From JBFXAF01 sp050184585 (GTDB taxonomy: Bacteria; Pseudomonadota; Alphaproteobacteria; Rhizobiales; Rhizobiaceae): a stretch of 64,000 bases of DNA. Positions 1-8,014 of this stretch are shown one piece after another. A program made the position numbers and the translations under genes. The notes beneath the pieces were generated by a model. It ran no database searches. It had not been told where the DNA came from and worked only from the letters and a program-made list of their open reading frames with translations. Each line of letters opens with the position of its first letter. Position 1 is the stretch's first letter. The DNA lies in contig JBFXAF010000008.1 in NCBI GenBank assembly GCA_050184585.1, forward strand, positions 62,001 through 126,000, given 5' to 3'.

Positions 1-111
1 TCCGTGCAAGTCGACGCGTTCTGCGCTACAGGCGCGGCGGGACTCGTGGAGAAGCCGCCGGGACGCTATGCTGCCTTCGAGGGGCATGGCGCCGGCACGG
101 AGAGGCCTGGA

Positions 112-1158
112 ATGGTGAAGCTTCGGGAAGCCGAGAACGGCGATGCCGGCAACGTCACGGCGCTGCCCGCGCGCGCCGCCGCAAATACCGCGCAGGCCGG
201 GCACGCGATCGCACGCAACCCGGGCATGAAGCTCGACCTCGGCTTCCTGGAATCGATGCGCAGCGTCAATCGCAGCGCGCTGGAACGCCGCGTCGGCTCG
301 CTCACCAAGCGCCGCTCGATCAAGGCCGACAACCAGGCGGCATGGCTCCTGCGCGCCGTGTCGCTGATGGACCTGACCACGCTCAACTCCAACGACACCG
401 AAGAGCGCGTGCGCCGGCTCTGCGCCAAGGCGGTCAACCCGTTCCGCGCCGACCTCGCCGAGGCGCTCGGCATCGCCGGCGAGACCATCCGCCCGGCCGC
501 GGTCTGCGTCTACCATCCGTTCGTGGCGACCGCCGTCGACGCGGTGAAAGGGACCGGCATCCACGTCGCGGCCGTCTCCACCGCCTTCCCGCACGGGCTT
601 GCGCCGCTGAAGACGCGGCTTGCCGAGATCGAGGCGTCCGTGAAGGACGGCGCCGACGAGATCGACGTCGTCATCCCGCGCGGCCTGGTCTTCGGCGCGA
701 AGTGGCAGGAACTCTACGACGAGATCGTCGCCATGCGCGCCGCCTGCGGCGAGGCGCACATCAAGGTGATCCTCGGCACCGGCGACCTCGCCACGCTGCG
801 CAACGTGACGCTCGCCTCGATGGTGGCGATGATGGCGGGCGCCGACTTCATCAAGACCTCGACCGGCAAGGAGCCCGTCAACGCCACGCTGCCGGTCGGC
901 TTGGCGATGGTGCGCGCCATCCGCGCCTATTACGAGGAGACCGGCTATCTCATCGGCTTCAAGCCGGCCGGCGGCATTTCCACGGCCAAGGCGTCGCTCG
1001 ACTGGCTGGTGCTGATGAAGGAGGAGCTCGGCCGGCCGTGGCTCGAGCCCGAACTCTTCCGCTTCGGCGCGTCGAGCCTGTTGACCGACATCGAACGCCA
1101 GCTCGAACACCACGTCACCGGCCGCTATTCGGCGAACCACCGCCACGCGATGGCGTGA
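112..1158 (+). CDS. deoC: deoxyribose-phosphate aldolase
   Basis: Class I aldolase that cleaves 2-deoxyribose-5-phosphate to glyceraldehyde-3-phosphate and acetaldehyde in nucleoside salvage. The Schiff-base lysine is K248 in the motif FIKTSTGKEP, and the family segment EIDVVIPRGLVFG is present. I start at ATG 112 (348 aa) because a strong ribosome binding site, GGAGAGG at 99-105, lies six bases upstream. The frame is open to the window edge from GTG 4, and ATG 226 is a shorter alternative, but the residues just before 226 (ARNPG) look like part of the family's conserved N-terminus. The next gene downstream is an aldehyde dehydrogenase that could consume the acetaldehyde. Function is solid; the exact start is fairly sure. 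Confidence 0.93.
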   Translation: MVKLREAENGDAGNVTALPARAAANTAQAGHAIARNPGMKLDLGFLESMRSVNRSALERRVGSLTKRRSIKADNQAAWLLRAVSLMDLTTLNSNDTEERVRRLCAKAVNPFRADLAEALGIAGETIRPAAVCVYHPFVATAVDAVKGTGIHVAAVSTAFPHGLAPLKTRLAEIEASVKDGADEIDVVIPRGLVFGAKWQELYDEIVAMRAACGEAHIKVILGTGDLATLRNVTLASMVAMMAGADFIKTSTGKEPVNATLPVGLAMVRAIRAYYEETGYLIGFKPAGGISTAKASLDWLVLMKEELGRPWLEPELFRFGASSLLTDIERQLEHHVTGRYSANHRHAMA

Positions 1159-1177
1159 GATTCCGCGTGCCTGACAT

Positions 1178-1335
1178 GACCCCCCTCTGGCCTGCCGGCC
1201 ATCTCCCCCTCAAGGGGGGAGATCAGCAGTTTCGGTCCGCACGCCCAGACTGCAACGCCGGTGATTGGCGAAAGCAGACGCGACATCTGATCTCCCCCCT
1301 TGAGGGGGAGATGGCCGGCAGGCCAGAGGGGGGTC
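1178..1335. repeat. long perfect inverted repeat between deoC and the ALDH gene
   Basis: The arms 1178-1226 and 1287-1335 are exact reverse complements over 49 bases, separated by a 60-base spacer. Each arm carries its own short palindrome of C and G runs (CTCCCCCTCAAGGGGGGAG in the left arm). The sequence type is that of rhizobial intergenic mosaic or REP-like elements. In a deoC-ALDH transcript it would fold into a very stable hairpin. Confidence 0.85.
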
Positions 1336-1378
1336 GTTCGATCATTCCGCTCAACCTCCGACGTTCCGGAGACCTCTC

Positions 1379-3742
1379 ATGAACATCCTCGAACGCTATC
1401 ACGCCATGGATTACGGTCCGGCCCCGGAAGCCCGCACCGAGGCCGACGCCTGGCTCGCAGCAAGGGACTTCTCCAAGGCCCTCTTCGTCGCCGGCCAGTG
1501 GAAGCCGGCCACATCCGGCAAGGTCTTCGACGTCTCGGACCCCTCGTCCGGCAAGCTGCTGGCGAATATCTCCGACGCGGGGGCGGCCGACATCGACGCG
1601 GCGGTCGCCGCGGCGCGGCGCGCCCTGCCCTCCTGGAAGGCGCGCACCGGCTACGAGCGCGCCAAGGTGCTGTACGCCATCGGCCGCGCCATGCAGCGCC
1701 ACCAGCGCCTCTTCGCCGTGCTGGAATCGATCGACAACGGCAAGCCGATCCGCGAGAGCCGCGACATCGACGTGCCGCTGGCGATCCGCCACTTCATCCA
1801 CCATGCCGGCTGGGCGCAGGCGCTGGATCGCGAGTTCCCGGGGCACGAGCCGGCCGGCGTCGTCGGCCAGATCATCCCGTGGAATTTTCCGCTGCTCATG
1901 CTCGCCTGGAAGATCGCGCCGGCGCTCGCCGCCGGCTGCACGGTGGTGCTCAAACCCGCCGAGTTCACGCCGCTCACCGCCATCCTGTTCGCCGAAATCT
2001 GCGAGCGCGCGGGCGTGCCCAAAGGGGTGGTCAACATCGTGCATGGCGGTCCCGAGGCGGGCGCGGCGATCGTCAACCACGGCGGCGTCGACAAGATCGC
2101 CTTCACGGGCTCGTCCGAGGTGGGCAAGATCATCCGGAAAGCGACGGCCGGCTCGGGCAAGAAGCTGTCGCTGGAACTCGGCGGCAAGTCGCCCTTCATG
2201 GTGTTCGAGGACGCCGACCTCGATTCCGCCGTCGAGGGACTGGTCGACGGCATCTGGTTCAACCAGGGCCAGGTCTGCTGCGCCGGCTCGCGACTGCTTG
2301 TGCAGGAGGGCATCGCCGAGGCCCTCATCGCCAAGGTGAAGACGCGCATGTCGCGGCTCAGGCTCGGCAGCCCGCTCGACAAGAACACCGACATCGGCCC
2401 GCTGGTCGACTTGACGCAGCTCGACCGCGTGAAGGGCCTGATCGCCGAAGGCGCGAAGCAGGGCGCGCTCTGCTGGCAGCCCGACCAGGCGCTGCCCTCC
2501 ACCGGCTATTTCCATCTGCCGACGCTCGCCACCGGCGTGTCTCCGGCCAACATCCTCGCCCAGGAGGAAGTGTTCGGCCCGGTGCTCGCCGTCATGAGTT
2601 TCCGCAACACGGAGGAGGCGATCGAGATCGCCAACAACACCCGCTACGGCCTCGCGGCGTCCGTCTGGAGCGAGAACGTCAACCTCGCCCTCCACGTCGC
2701 ACCGCAGTTGAAGGCCGGCGTGGTGTGGATCAACGGCACCAACATGTTCGACGCCGCCTGCGGTTTTGGCGGCTACCGCGAATCGGGCTTCGGCCGCGAG
2801 GGCGGCAAGGAGGGCATGTTCGAATATCTCGCCGCGAAGACCGCCTATGGCGCGGCGATCAAGCCGTCGAAGTCGGGCGCCGCAGGTTCCGCCGACGAGG
2901 CGGGAGCCATCGACCGCACGGCGAAACTCTTCATCGGCGGCAAGCAGGTGAGGCCCGACAGCGGCTATTCCTACGCGGTGCTCGACGCCAGGGGAAAGCT
3001 CGCCGGGGACGCCGGGCTCGGCAACCGCAAGGACATCCGCGACGCGGTGTCGGCGGCCCGCGCCGGCAAGGCGTGGGGAGAGGCGACCGCCTACAATCGC
3101 AGCCAGGTGCTCTATTTCCTCGCCGAGAATCTTTCGGCCCGCGCCGGCGAGTTTGCCGCCCGGATCCGCCGCCTGACGGGTGCCACGCCCAAGGCCGCTG
3201 AGGCCGAAGTGGAACTCTCCATCGAGCGGCTGTTCTACTACGCCGGCATGGCCGACAAGTTCGAGGGTCGCGCCCACCAGCCGCCGATGCGCGCCGTCAC
3301 GCTGGCGCTGCACGAGCCTGTCGGCGTGGTCGGCATCGTGCTGCCCGACGACGCGCCGCTTCTCGGTTTCGTGTCGCTGGTCGCGCCCGCGCTCGCCATG
3401 GGCAACACGACCGTCGTCGTGCCCTCGGAAAAACACCCGCTCATCGCCACCGACCTCTACCAGGTGCTCGAAACCTCCGACGTGCCGGCCGGCGCGGTGA
3501 ACATCGTCACCGGCCGCGCGGCGGAGCTCAGCGCCGTGCTGGCGAAACATGACGATGTCGACGGGCTGTGGGTCGTCGCCGACGCCGATGTCTGCCGGCT
3601 TGCGGAAGAACACTCGATCGGCAATCTGAAGCGCGTGTGGACGACGGCCGGCCGCACGCTCGACTGGCGGCAGGCCGAGGGCGACACGTTCCTGCGCCGC
3701 GCCATCGAGGTGAAGAACGTCTGGGTGCCCTACGGGGATTGA
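1379..3742 (+). CDS. two-domain aldehyde dehydrogenase, ALDH16 type
   Basis: NAD(P)-dependent oxidation of an aldehyde to an acid. Residues about 30-485 form a complete ALDH domain with the catalytic pair E266 (LELGGKSPF) and C300 (NQGQVCCAG), spaced as in ALDH2. Residues about 520-787 form a second ALDH-like domain (PVGVVGIVLPDDAPLL) that stops where the catalytic half should begin, so it has no catalytic cysteine. A complete domain followed by a truncated non-catalytic one is the ALDH16 architecture. The 787-aa length is far above the usual 480-500 aa. Its position after deoC suggests acetaldehyde or a deoxyribose-derived aldehyde as substrate, which is inference. Confidence 0.9.
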   Translation: MNILERYHAMDYGPAPEARTEADAWLAARDFSKALFVAGQWKPATSGKVFDVSDPSSGKLLANISDAGAADIDAAVAAARRALPSWKARTGYERAKVLYAIGRAMQRHQRLFAVLESIDNGKPIRESRDIDVPLAIRHFIHHAGWAQALDREFPGHEPAGVVGQIIPWNFPLLMLAWKIAPALAAGCTVVLKPAEFTPLTAILFAEICERAGVPKGVVNIVHGGPEAGAAIVNHGGVDKIAFTGSSEVGKIIRKATAGSGKKLSLELGGKSPFMVFEDADLDSAVEGLVDGIWFNQGQVCCAGSRLLVQEGIAEALIAKVKTRMSRLRLGSPLDKNTDIGPLVDLTQLDRVKGLIAEGAKQGALCWQPDQALPSTGYFHLPTLATGVSPANILAQEEVFGPVLAVMSFRNTEEAIEIANNTRYGLAASVWSENVNLALHVAPQLKAGVVWINGTNMFDAACGFGGYRESGFGREGGKEGMFEYLAAKTAYGAAIKPSKSGAAGSADEAGAIDRTAKLFIGGKQVRPDSGYSYAVLDARGKLAGDAGLGNRKDIRDAVSAARAGKAWGEATAYNRSQVLYFLAENLSARAGEFAARIRRLTGATPKAAEAEVELSIERLFYYAGMADKFEGRAHQPPMRAVTLALHEPVGVVGIVLPDDAPLLGFVSLVAPALAMGNTTVVVPSEKHPLIATDLYQVLETSDVPAGAVNIVTGRAAELSAVLAKHDDVDGLWVVADADVCRLAEEHSIGNLKRVWTTAGRTLDWRQAEGDTFLRRAIEVKNVWVPYGD

Positions 3743-3774
3743 AACGGCTGGTTGACGGACCGGGCAGCCTTGTT

Positions 3775-3905
3775 GCCCCTCCGCCTCGCTACGCTCGGCA
3801 CCTCCCCCGCTTCGCAAGGGAGGATCACGCGTTGCGAGCGGCCGTGACCTCGATCCTCCCCCGTTTACGGGGGAGGGGGACCATGCGAAGCATGGTGGAG
3901 GGGGC
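3775..3905. repeat. palindromic intergenic repeat (C/G-run family), copy 1
   Basis: Between the ALDH gene and the FAH-family gene. CTCCCCCGCTTCGCAAGGGAG-like and CTCCCCCGTTTACGGGGGAG-like hairpins face each other, and the copy ends with GGTGGAGGGGGC. The same layout recurs at 22104-22269 and 33038-33168, so this is a dispersed repeat rather than a gene-specific terminator. Confidence 0.7.
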
Positions 3906-3969
3906 GCTCGCGAGTCTGCCTTGACGATCTGCTCCGCCAAACTGCTTTTGGACTGAAGGGAGAAATGCC

Positions 3970-4815
3970 TTGAAGCTTCTGCGTTATGGAAAGCCCGGCA
4001 GGGAAGAGCCGGGTCTGCTGGGTGCGGATGGCAGGATCCGCGACCTGTCGGGCGAGATCGACGACGTCGCCGGCAAGGCGCTCGACCCGAAGGTGCTGAA
4101 GCGGCTGGCCAGGCTCGACCCGGCCTCGCTGCCGGTTGTTCGTGGAAATCCACGGATCGGCCCATGCGTCGCCGGCACGGGCAAGTTCATCTGCATCGGG
4201 CTCAACTATTCCGACCACGCGGCCGAGACCGGCGCCACCGTGCCCTCGGAGCCGATCATCTTCATGAAGGCGACCTCGGCCATCGTCGGCCCGGATGACG
4301 ATGTGCTGATCCCGCGCGGCTCGAAGAAGACCGACTGGGAGGTCGAGCTCGGCGTCGTCATCGGCAGGACCGCCAAATACGTCACCGAGGCCGAGGCGCT
4401 GGACTACGTCGCCGGCTACTGCGTCGCGCATGACGTGTCGGAGCGCGCCTTCCAGGCCGAGCGGCAGGGCCAGTGGACCAAGGGCAAGAGCTGCGACACC
4501 TTCGGGCCCATCGGCCCGTGGCTGGTCACCAAGGACGAGGTCAAGGACCCGCAGGACCTGAAGATGTGGCTGAAGGTCAATGGCAAAACCATGCAGGACG
4601 GCTCCACCAAGACCATGGTCTACGGGGTGAAGCACCTCGTGTCCTACCTGTCGCAGTTCATGAGCCTCAATCCCGGCGACATCATCTCGACGGGCACGCC
4701 GCCCGGCGTGGGCTTGGGCATGAAGCCGCCGCGATTCCTCAAGGCCGGTGACACGGTCGAACTCGGCATCGAGGGCCTCGGCACGCAGCGCCAGACCATG
4801 CGGGCCGACGCCTGA
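3970..4815 (+). CDS. fumarylacetoacetate hydrolase family protein (2,4-diketo-3-deoxy-sugar-acid hydrolase type)
   Basis: Cleaves a C-C bond in a 2,4-diketo acid. The family's metal-binding and fold signatures are visible: GLNYSDHAAETG, FMKATSAIVGPDDD, DWEVELGVVIG, CDTFGPIGPWLVT and STGTPPGVGLGMKPPRFL. At 281 aa it is full length. It starts at TTG 3970, preceded by GAAGGGAGAAA; the nearby ATG at 3965 is out of frame. Close relatives are often named ureidoglycolate lyase or diketo-fuconate hydrolase, and I cannot choose between substrates. It is followed after 14 bp by the kinase and nagA, so it may be in their operon. Confidence 0.85.
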   Translation: MKLLRYGKPGREEPGLLGADGRIRDLSGEIDDVAGKALDPKVLKRLARLDPASLPVVRGNPRIGPCVAGTGKFICIGLNYSDHAAETGATVPSEPIIFMKATSAIVGPDDDVLIPRGSKKTDWEVELGVVIGRTAKYVTEAEALDYVAGYCVAHDVSERAFQAERQGQWTKGKSCDTFGPIGPWLVTKDEVKDPQDLKMWLKVNGKTMQDGSTKTMVYGVKHLVSYLSQFMSLNPGDIISTGTPPGVGLGMKPPRFLKAGDTVELGIEGLGTQRQTMRADA

Positions 4816-4829
4816 GCGGCGAGCCGACG

Positions 4830-5699
4830 ATGGCCCTTCTGCTCGGCATAGACGGCGGCGGCACCAGTTGCCGCGCCGCTCTCGCCACGGCGTCGGGCGA
4901 GATCGTCGGCCGCGGCCGTGGCGGTCCCGCCAACATCATGACCGACCTCGACGGCGCGCTGGCGAGCATCACCGCCGCCGCAGCGGCCGCCTTCCGCGAC
5001 GCCGGGCTCGACGTCTCCGGCATCGCCGACGTCCGCGCCGCGCTCGGGCTGGCCGGCACCAATGTCGGCGGCTACAAGGCGGCGCTCCTCAAGCGCCTGC
5101 CCTTCGCCAAGAGCGTCGTCGAAAGCGACGCGCTCATCGCTCTCGAAGGCGCGCTCGGCGAGCACGACGGCGCCATCGCCATCCTCGGCACCGGGTCGAT
5201 CTTCATGGCGCGCGAGGCGGGCAGGCCGCGCACCATCGGCGGCTGGGGCTTTGTGCTGAGCGACCTCGGCGGTGGCGCGCGCCTCGGCCGCGACCTGCTC
5301 CAGGAGACGCTGCTCGCCCATGACGACATCCGCCCGCCCTCGCCCGCCACCCGCGCCGTGATGGAGCGTTTCGGCGGCGATGCCCGCGAGATATCGAAGT
5401 TCGGCGCGGCGTCGAAGCCCGCCGATTTCGGCATGCTGGCCCCGCTCGTCTTCGAGCATGCCGACGACGGCGACGCGGTCGCGGCGCGCATCCTCGCGAC
5501 CAGTGCTCAGGCGATAGACGAGGCGCTGGACGCGCTGAAGCTCAATCCCGGCTCGCGGCTCTGCCTGCTCGGCGGCCTAGCCCCACTCTGGGCGCGCCAC
5601 CTCGCCGAACGTCACCGCGAAAGGCTCCATGCACCGCTCTCGGACGCGCTCGGCGGCGCGGTGTCGATGGCCGTGCGCCATTTCGGCGGCAAGCGATGA
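4830..5699 (+). CDS. BadF/BadG-type sugar kinase, probable N-acetylglucosamine kinase
   Basis: ASKHA-fold ATP-dependent kinase of 289 aa. The phosphate-1 loop is at the N-terminus (GIDGGGTSCRAAL), followed by LGLAGTN, the family segment ILGTGSIFM and WGFVLSDLGGGARLG. It overlaps nagA by four bases (ATGA at 5696-5699), so the two are translationally coupled, and phosphorylation of N-acetylglucosamine (or another N-acetylhexosamine) to the 6-phosphate is the likely reaction. The cytoplasmic role and GlcNAc specificity are inferred from the nagA pairing. Confidence 0.82.
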   Translation: MALLLGIDGGGTSCRAALATASGEIVGRGRGGPANIMTDLDGALASITAAAAAAFRDAGLDVSGIADVRAALGLAGTNVGGYKAALLKRLPFAKSVVESDALIALEGALGEHDGAIAILGTGSIFMAREAGRPRTIGGWGFVLSDLGGGARLGRDLLQETLLAHDDIRPPSPATRAVMERFGGDAREISKFGAASKPADFGMLAPLVFEHADDGDAVAARILATSAQAIDEALDALKLNPGSRLCLLGGLAPLWARHLAERHRERLHAPLSDALGGAVSMAVRHFGGKR

Positions 5700-6841
5700 T
5701 CGCCTTCCGCGCGTCGCGCATCTTCGACGGCCACGCGTGGCACGACGATGCCGCGCTGCTGGTCGACGGTGGCAAGGTCGCCGCAATTGTCCCGTCGTCA
5801 GGCATCCCCGCAGGCGTGCAGCGCACCGACCTCGGCGGCGGCATGCTCGCGCCGGGCTTCGTCGACCTGCAAGTGAATGGCGGCGGCGGCGTCATGCTCA
5901 ACGACCGGCAGGACGTCGACGCCATCGCGACGATCTGCGCCGCGCATGCCCGCTTCGGCACGACGGCGCTGCTGCCAACGCTGATCACCGACACACCGGA
6001 GAGGACCCGCGCGGCGGTCGCGGCCGGCGAGGACGCAGCGCGACAGGGCATCCCCGGCTTCCTCGGTTTGCATCTCGAAGGCCCGCACCTCGCGCCGTCC
6101 CGCAAGGGCGCGCACGATCCGGCGCTGATCCGGACGATGGACGATTCCGACGAGGCGTTCCTCGTCGAGGCCCGCGGCCGCCTGCCCAACCTGATGGTGA
6201 CTCTCGCGCCGGACGTCGTTCCGGCCGGCCGCATCCGCCGCCTCTCCGCCGCCGGCGTCGCGGTCAGCCTCGGCCATTCCGACGCGACGCTGGCGCAGGC
6301 CCGCGCCGCTGCTGACGCCGGCGCGCGCATGGTCACGCATCTCTTCAACGCCATGCGCCCGCTCGGCCACCGCGAGCCCGGTATGGTCGGCGCAGCACTT
6401 GCGCTGAGAAACCTCTCTGCCGGGCTGATCGCCGACGGTTTCCATGTCGATCCGCAAGCCGTCGGCATCGCGCTGCGCGGCAAGGCCGGGCCTGGGAAAA
6501 TCTTCCTGGTCACCGACGCCATGGCGACGCTCGGAACCAGCCTTGAAGGATTTACGCTGAACGGCCGCGCCATCCGCCGCTCCGGCGGCAGGCTCACGCT
6601 CGACGACGGCACGCTTGCCGGCGCCGATCTCGACATGGCGTCCGCCGTGCGCTTCATGCATCGCAGCGTCGGAATCGACCTCGGCGAAGCACTGCGGATG
6701 GCGTCGCTCTATCCGGCGGATGCGCTGGGCGTCGCGCCGACGTATGGGCGGCTCTCACCCGGCAGCCGCGCCGATTTCGTCCACCTCGCGGACGATCTGA
6801 CCGCCGGCGCCATATGGATCGGCGGGCAGCAGGTTTTCTGA
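5696..6841 (+). CDS. nagA: N-acetylglucosamine-6-phosphate deacetylase
   Basis: Amidohydrolase-superfamily metalloenzyme that releases acetate from GlcNAc-6-phosphate. Visible features include PGFVDLQVNGGGGVMLND, GLHLEGPHL, the histidine-bearing SLGHSDAT and MVTHLFNAM, GFHVDP, and the catalytic aspartate segment LVTDAMATLG. At 381 aa it is the normal length for the family. It shares an ATGA overlap with the upstream kinase. No nagB-type deaminase lies in the window, so the pathway is completed elsewhere. Confidence 0.93.
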   Translation: MIAFRASRIFDGHAWHDDAALLVDGGKVAAIVPSSGIPAGVQRTDLGGGMLAPGFVDLQVNGGGGVMLNDRQDVDAIATICAAHARFGTTALLPTLITDTPERTRAAVAAGEDAARQGIPGFLGLHLEGPHLAPSRKGAHDPALIRTMDDSDEAFLVEARGRLPNLMVTLAPDVVPAGRIRRLSAAGVAVSLGHSDATLAQARAAADAGARMVTHLFNAMRPLGHREPGMVGAALALRNLSAGLIADGFHVDPQAVGIALRGKAGPGKIFLVTDAMATLGTSLEGFTLNGRAIRRSGGRLTLDDGTLAGADLDMASAVRFMHRSVGIDLGEALRMASLYPADALGVAPTYGRLSPGSRADFVHLADDLTAGAIWIGGQQVF

Positions 6842-6849
6842 ACCTATCC

Positions 6850-6918
6850 ACCTCGTCATCCTCGGGCGGAGCAGGCCGAAGGCCGTCGCGAAGACCCGGG
6901 GATCCATGCCGGAACGTG
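6850..6918 (+). repeat. RPE-like intergenic repeat, copy 1
   Basis: A roughly 65-base element that runs from CTCGTCATCCTCGGGCGGAG to GGGGATCCATGCC. It recurs five more times in the window (7032-7090, 7142-7210, 15137-15200, 15253-15326, 19131-19193) in both orientations, always between genes. The 415-base gap between nagA and rpe is made largely of three copies; I see no gene in it. Confidence 0.75.
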
Positions 6919-7031
6919 CCGGCAGCGCGCCGGCTGTCGAATGCAGGCAGCGCCACTTGGATCGGCGATGAACGGGTTTCTCAACAGTCATCGATCGGCA
7001 GCAGGTTTGCGCCGCCGGCGAGGCCTCACCG

Positions 7032-7090
7032 TTCAGGCATGGATCCCCGGGTCTTCCTACGCTTCGCTCCAGTCGCCCGAGGATGACGAA
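7032..7090 (-). repeat. RPE-like intergenic repeat, copy 2 (inverted)
   Basis: Inverted relative to copies 1 and 3: it reads GGCATGGATCCCCGGGTCTT through CGAGGATGACGAA on the plus strand. Paired opposite orientations would allow a large hairpin in any read-through transcript. The middle differs from copy 1 (CTACGCTTCGCTCC instead of the usual core). Confidence 0.7.
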
Positions 7091-7141
7091 TGCAAAGGCG
7101 TTTCCAGTGGTCGTCAACGCTGGCGATTGGCGGCAACCATC

Positions 7142-7210
7142 TCCACCTCGTCATCCTCGGGCGGAGCAGGCCGGAGGCCGTCGCGGAGACCCGGGGATCC
7201 ATGCCGGAAC
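7142..7210 (+). repeat. RPE-like intergenic repeat, copy 3
   Basis: Nearly identical to copy 1, differing at a few positions such as GGAGGCC for GAAGGCC. It ends just before the 3' end of rpe, which lies on the other strand. Confidence 0.75.
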
Positions 7211-7256
7211 GTTATGGACGTGCGGCGGCGGTCGAATGCCAGCCTCGCGTCGGTCC

Positions 7257-7931
7257 TCAACCCCTCGCCGCGTCCGCCGCAGTCCGTATCGCCCCGATGT
7301 TCGCCTTGTAGGCCGCCTCTGCGCCACCCCTGAACACGGCCGAGCCCGCGACCAGCACGTCGGCCCCGGCAGCGGTCAACAGCGGCGCGGTTTCCGCCGT
7401 CACGCCGCCATCGACCTCGATGAGGATCGGCCTGTCGCCGATCATCGCCTTGATGCGCCGCACCTTCTCGACCGCGGCCGGGATGAAAGCCTGCCCGCCG
7501 AAGCCTGGATTGACCGTCATGACCAGCACGAGGTCGAGCCGGTCGAGCACATATTCGATGGCGCTTTCGGGCGTCGAGGGGTTCAGCGCCACGCCGGCCT
7601 TCTTGCCGAGATTGCGGATCGCCTGGAGCGAGCGGTCGAGGTGCGGACCGGCCTCGGCATGCACGGTGATGATGTCCGCGCCTGCCTCGGCGAAGGCCGC
7701 GAGATAGGGATCGGCCGGCGCGATCATCAGATGGCAGTCGAAGACCCTGTCCGTCCTGCCGCGCAGCGCCTTGATGACCGGCGGGCCGAAGGTGATGTTC
7801 GGCACGAAATGCCCGTCCATCACGTCGAGATGGATCCAGTCCGCCCCCGCCGCCACGACGGCGTCGACTTCCTCCCCCAGCCGCGCGAAGTCGGCGGAGA
7901 GGACGGATGGCGCGATGAGGGTCTTCGGCAT
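7257..7931 (-). CDS. rpe: ribulose-phosphate 3-epimerase
   Basis: Interconverts ribulose-5-phosphate and xylulose-5-phosphate in the pentose phosphate pathway. This 224-aa TIM barrel has the family's metal and catalytic motifs: APSVLSADFARLG, HLDVMDGHFVPNITFGP, HAEAGPH, VMTVNPGFGGQ and the late EVDGGVT aspartate. A GGAGA ribosome binding site precedes the ATG at 7931. It is downstream of the amidase on the same strand but 83 bp away, so operon membership is uncertain. Confidence 0.95.
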   Translation of the reverse strand: MPKTLIAPSVLSADFARLGEEVDAVVAAGADWIHLDVMDGHFVPNITFGPPVIKALRGRTDRVFDCHLMIAPADPYLAAFAEAGADIITVHAEAGPHLDRSLQAIRNLGKKAGVALNPSTPESAIEYVLDRLDLVLVMTVNPGFGGQAFIPAAVEKVRRIKAMIGDRPILIEVDGGVTAETAPLLTAAGADVLVAGSAVFRGGAEAAYKANIGAIRTAADAARG

Positions 7932-8014
7932 GGGTGTCTCCGGCGCTGGCCCTCACTATGCGGCGGGAGAAGCGTTGTCGAGACTGCCCGGACGAAGCGA
8001 TCCGACCCCTCGGT

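Noticed and set aside
3775..3905. Transcription terminator for the ALDH gene
   Set aside because: Although it forms hairpins, it is a dispersed repeat family found elsewhere, including inside an operon, and lacks a T-run.
1223..4165. A 980-codon open frame on the minus strand over the ALDH gene
   Set aside because: It mirrors a well-supported gene, has Arg/Ala/His-rich low-complexity composition and no known domain. Such shadows are common at high GC.
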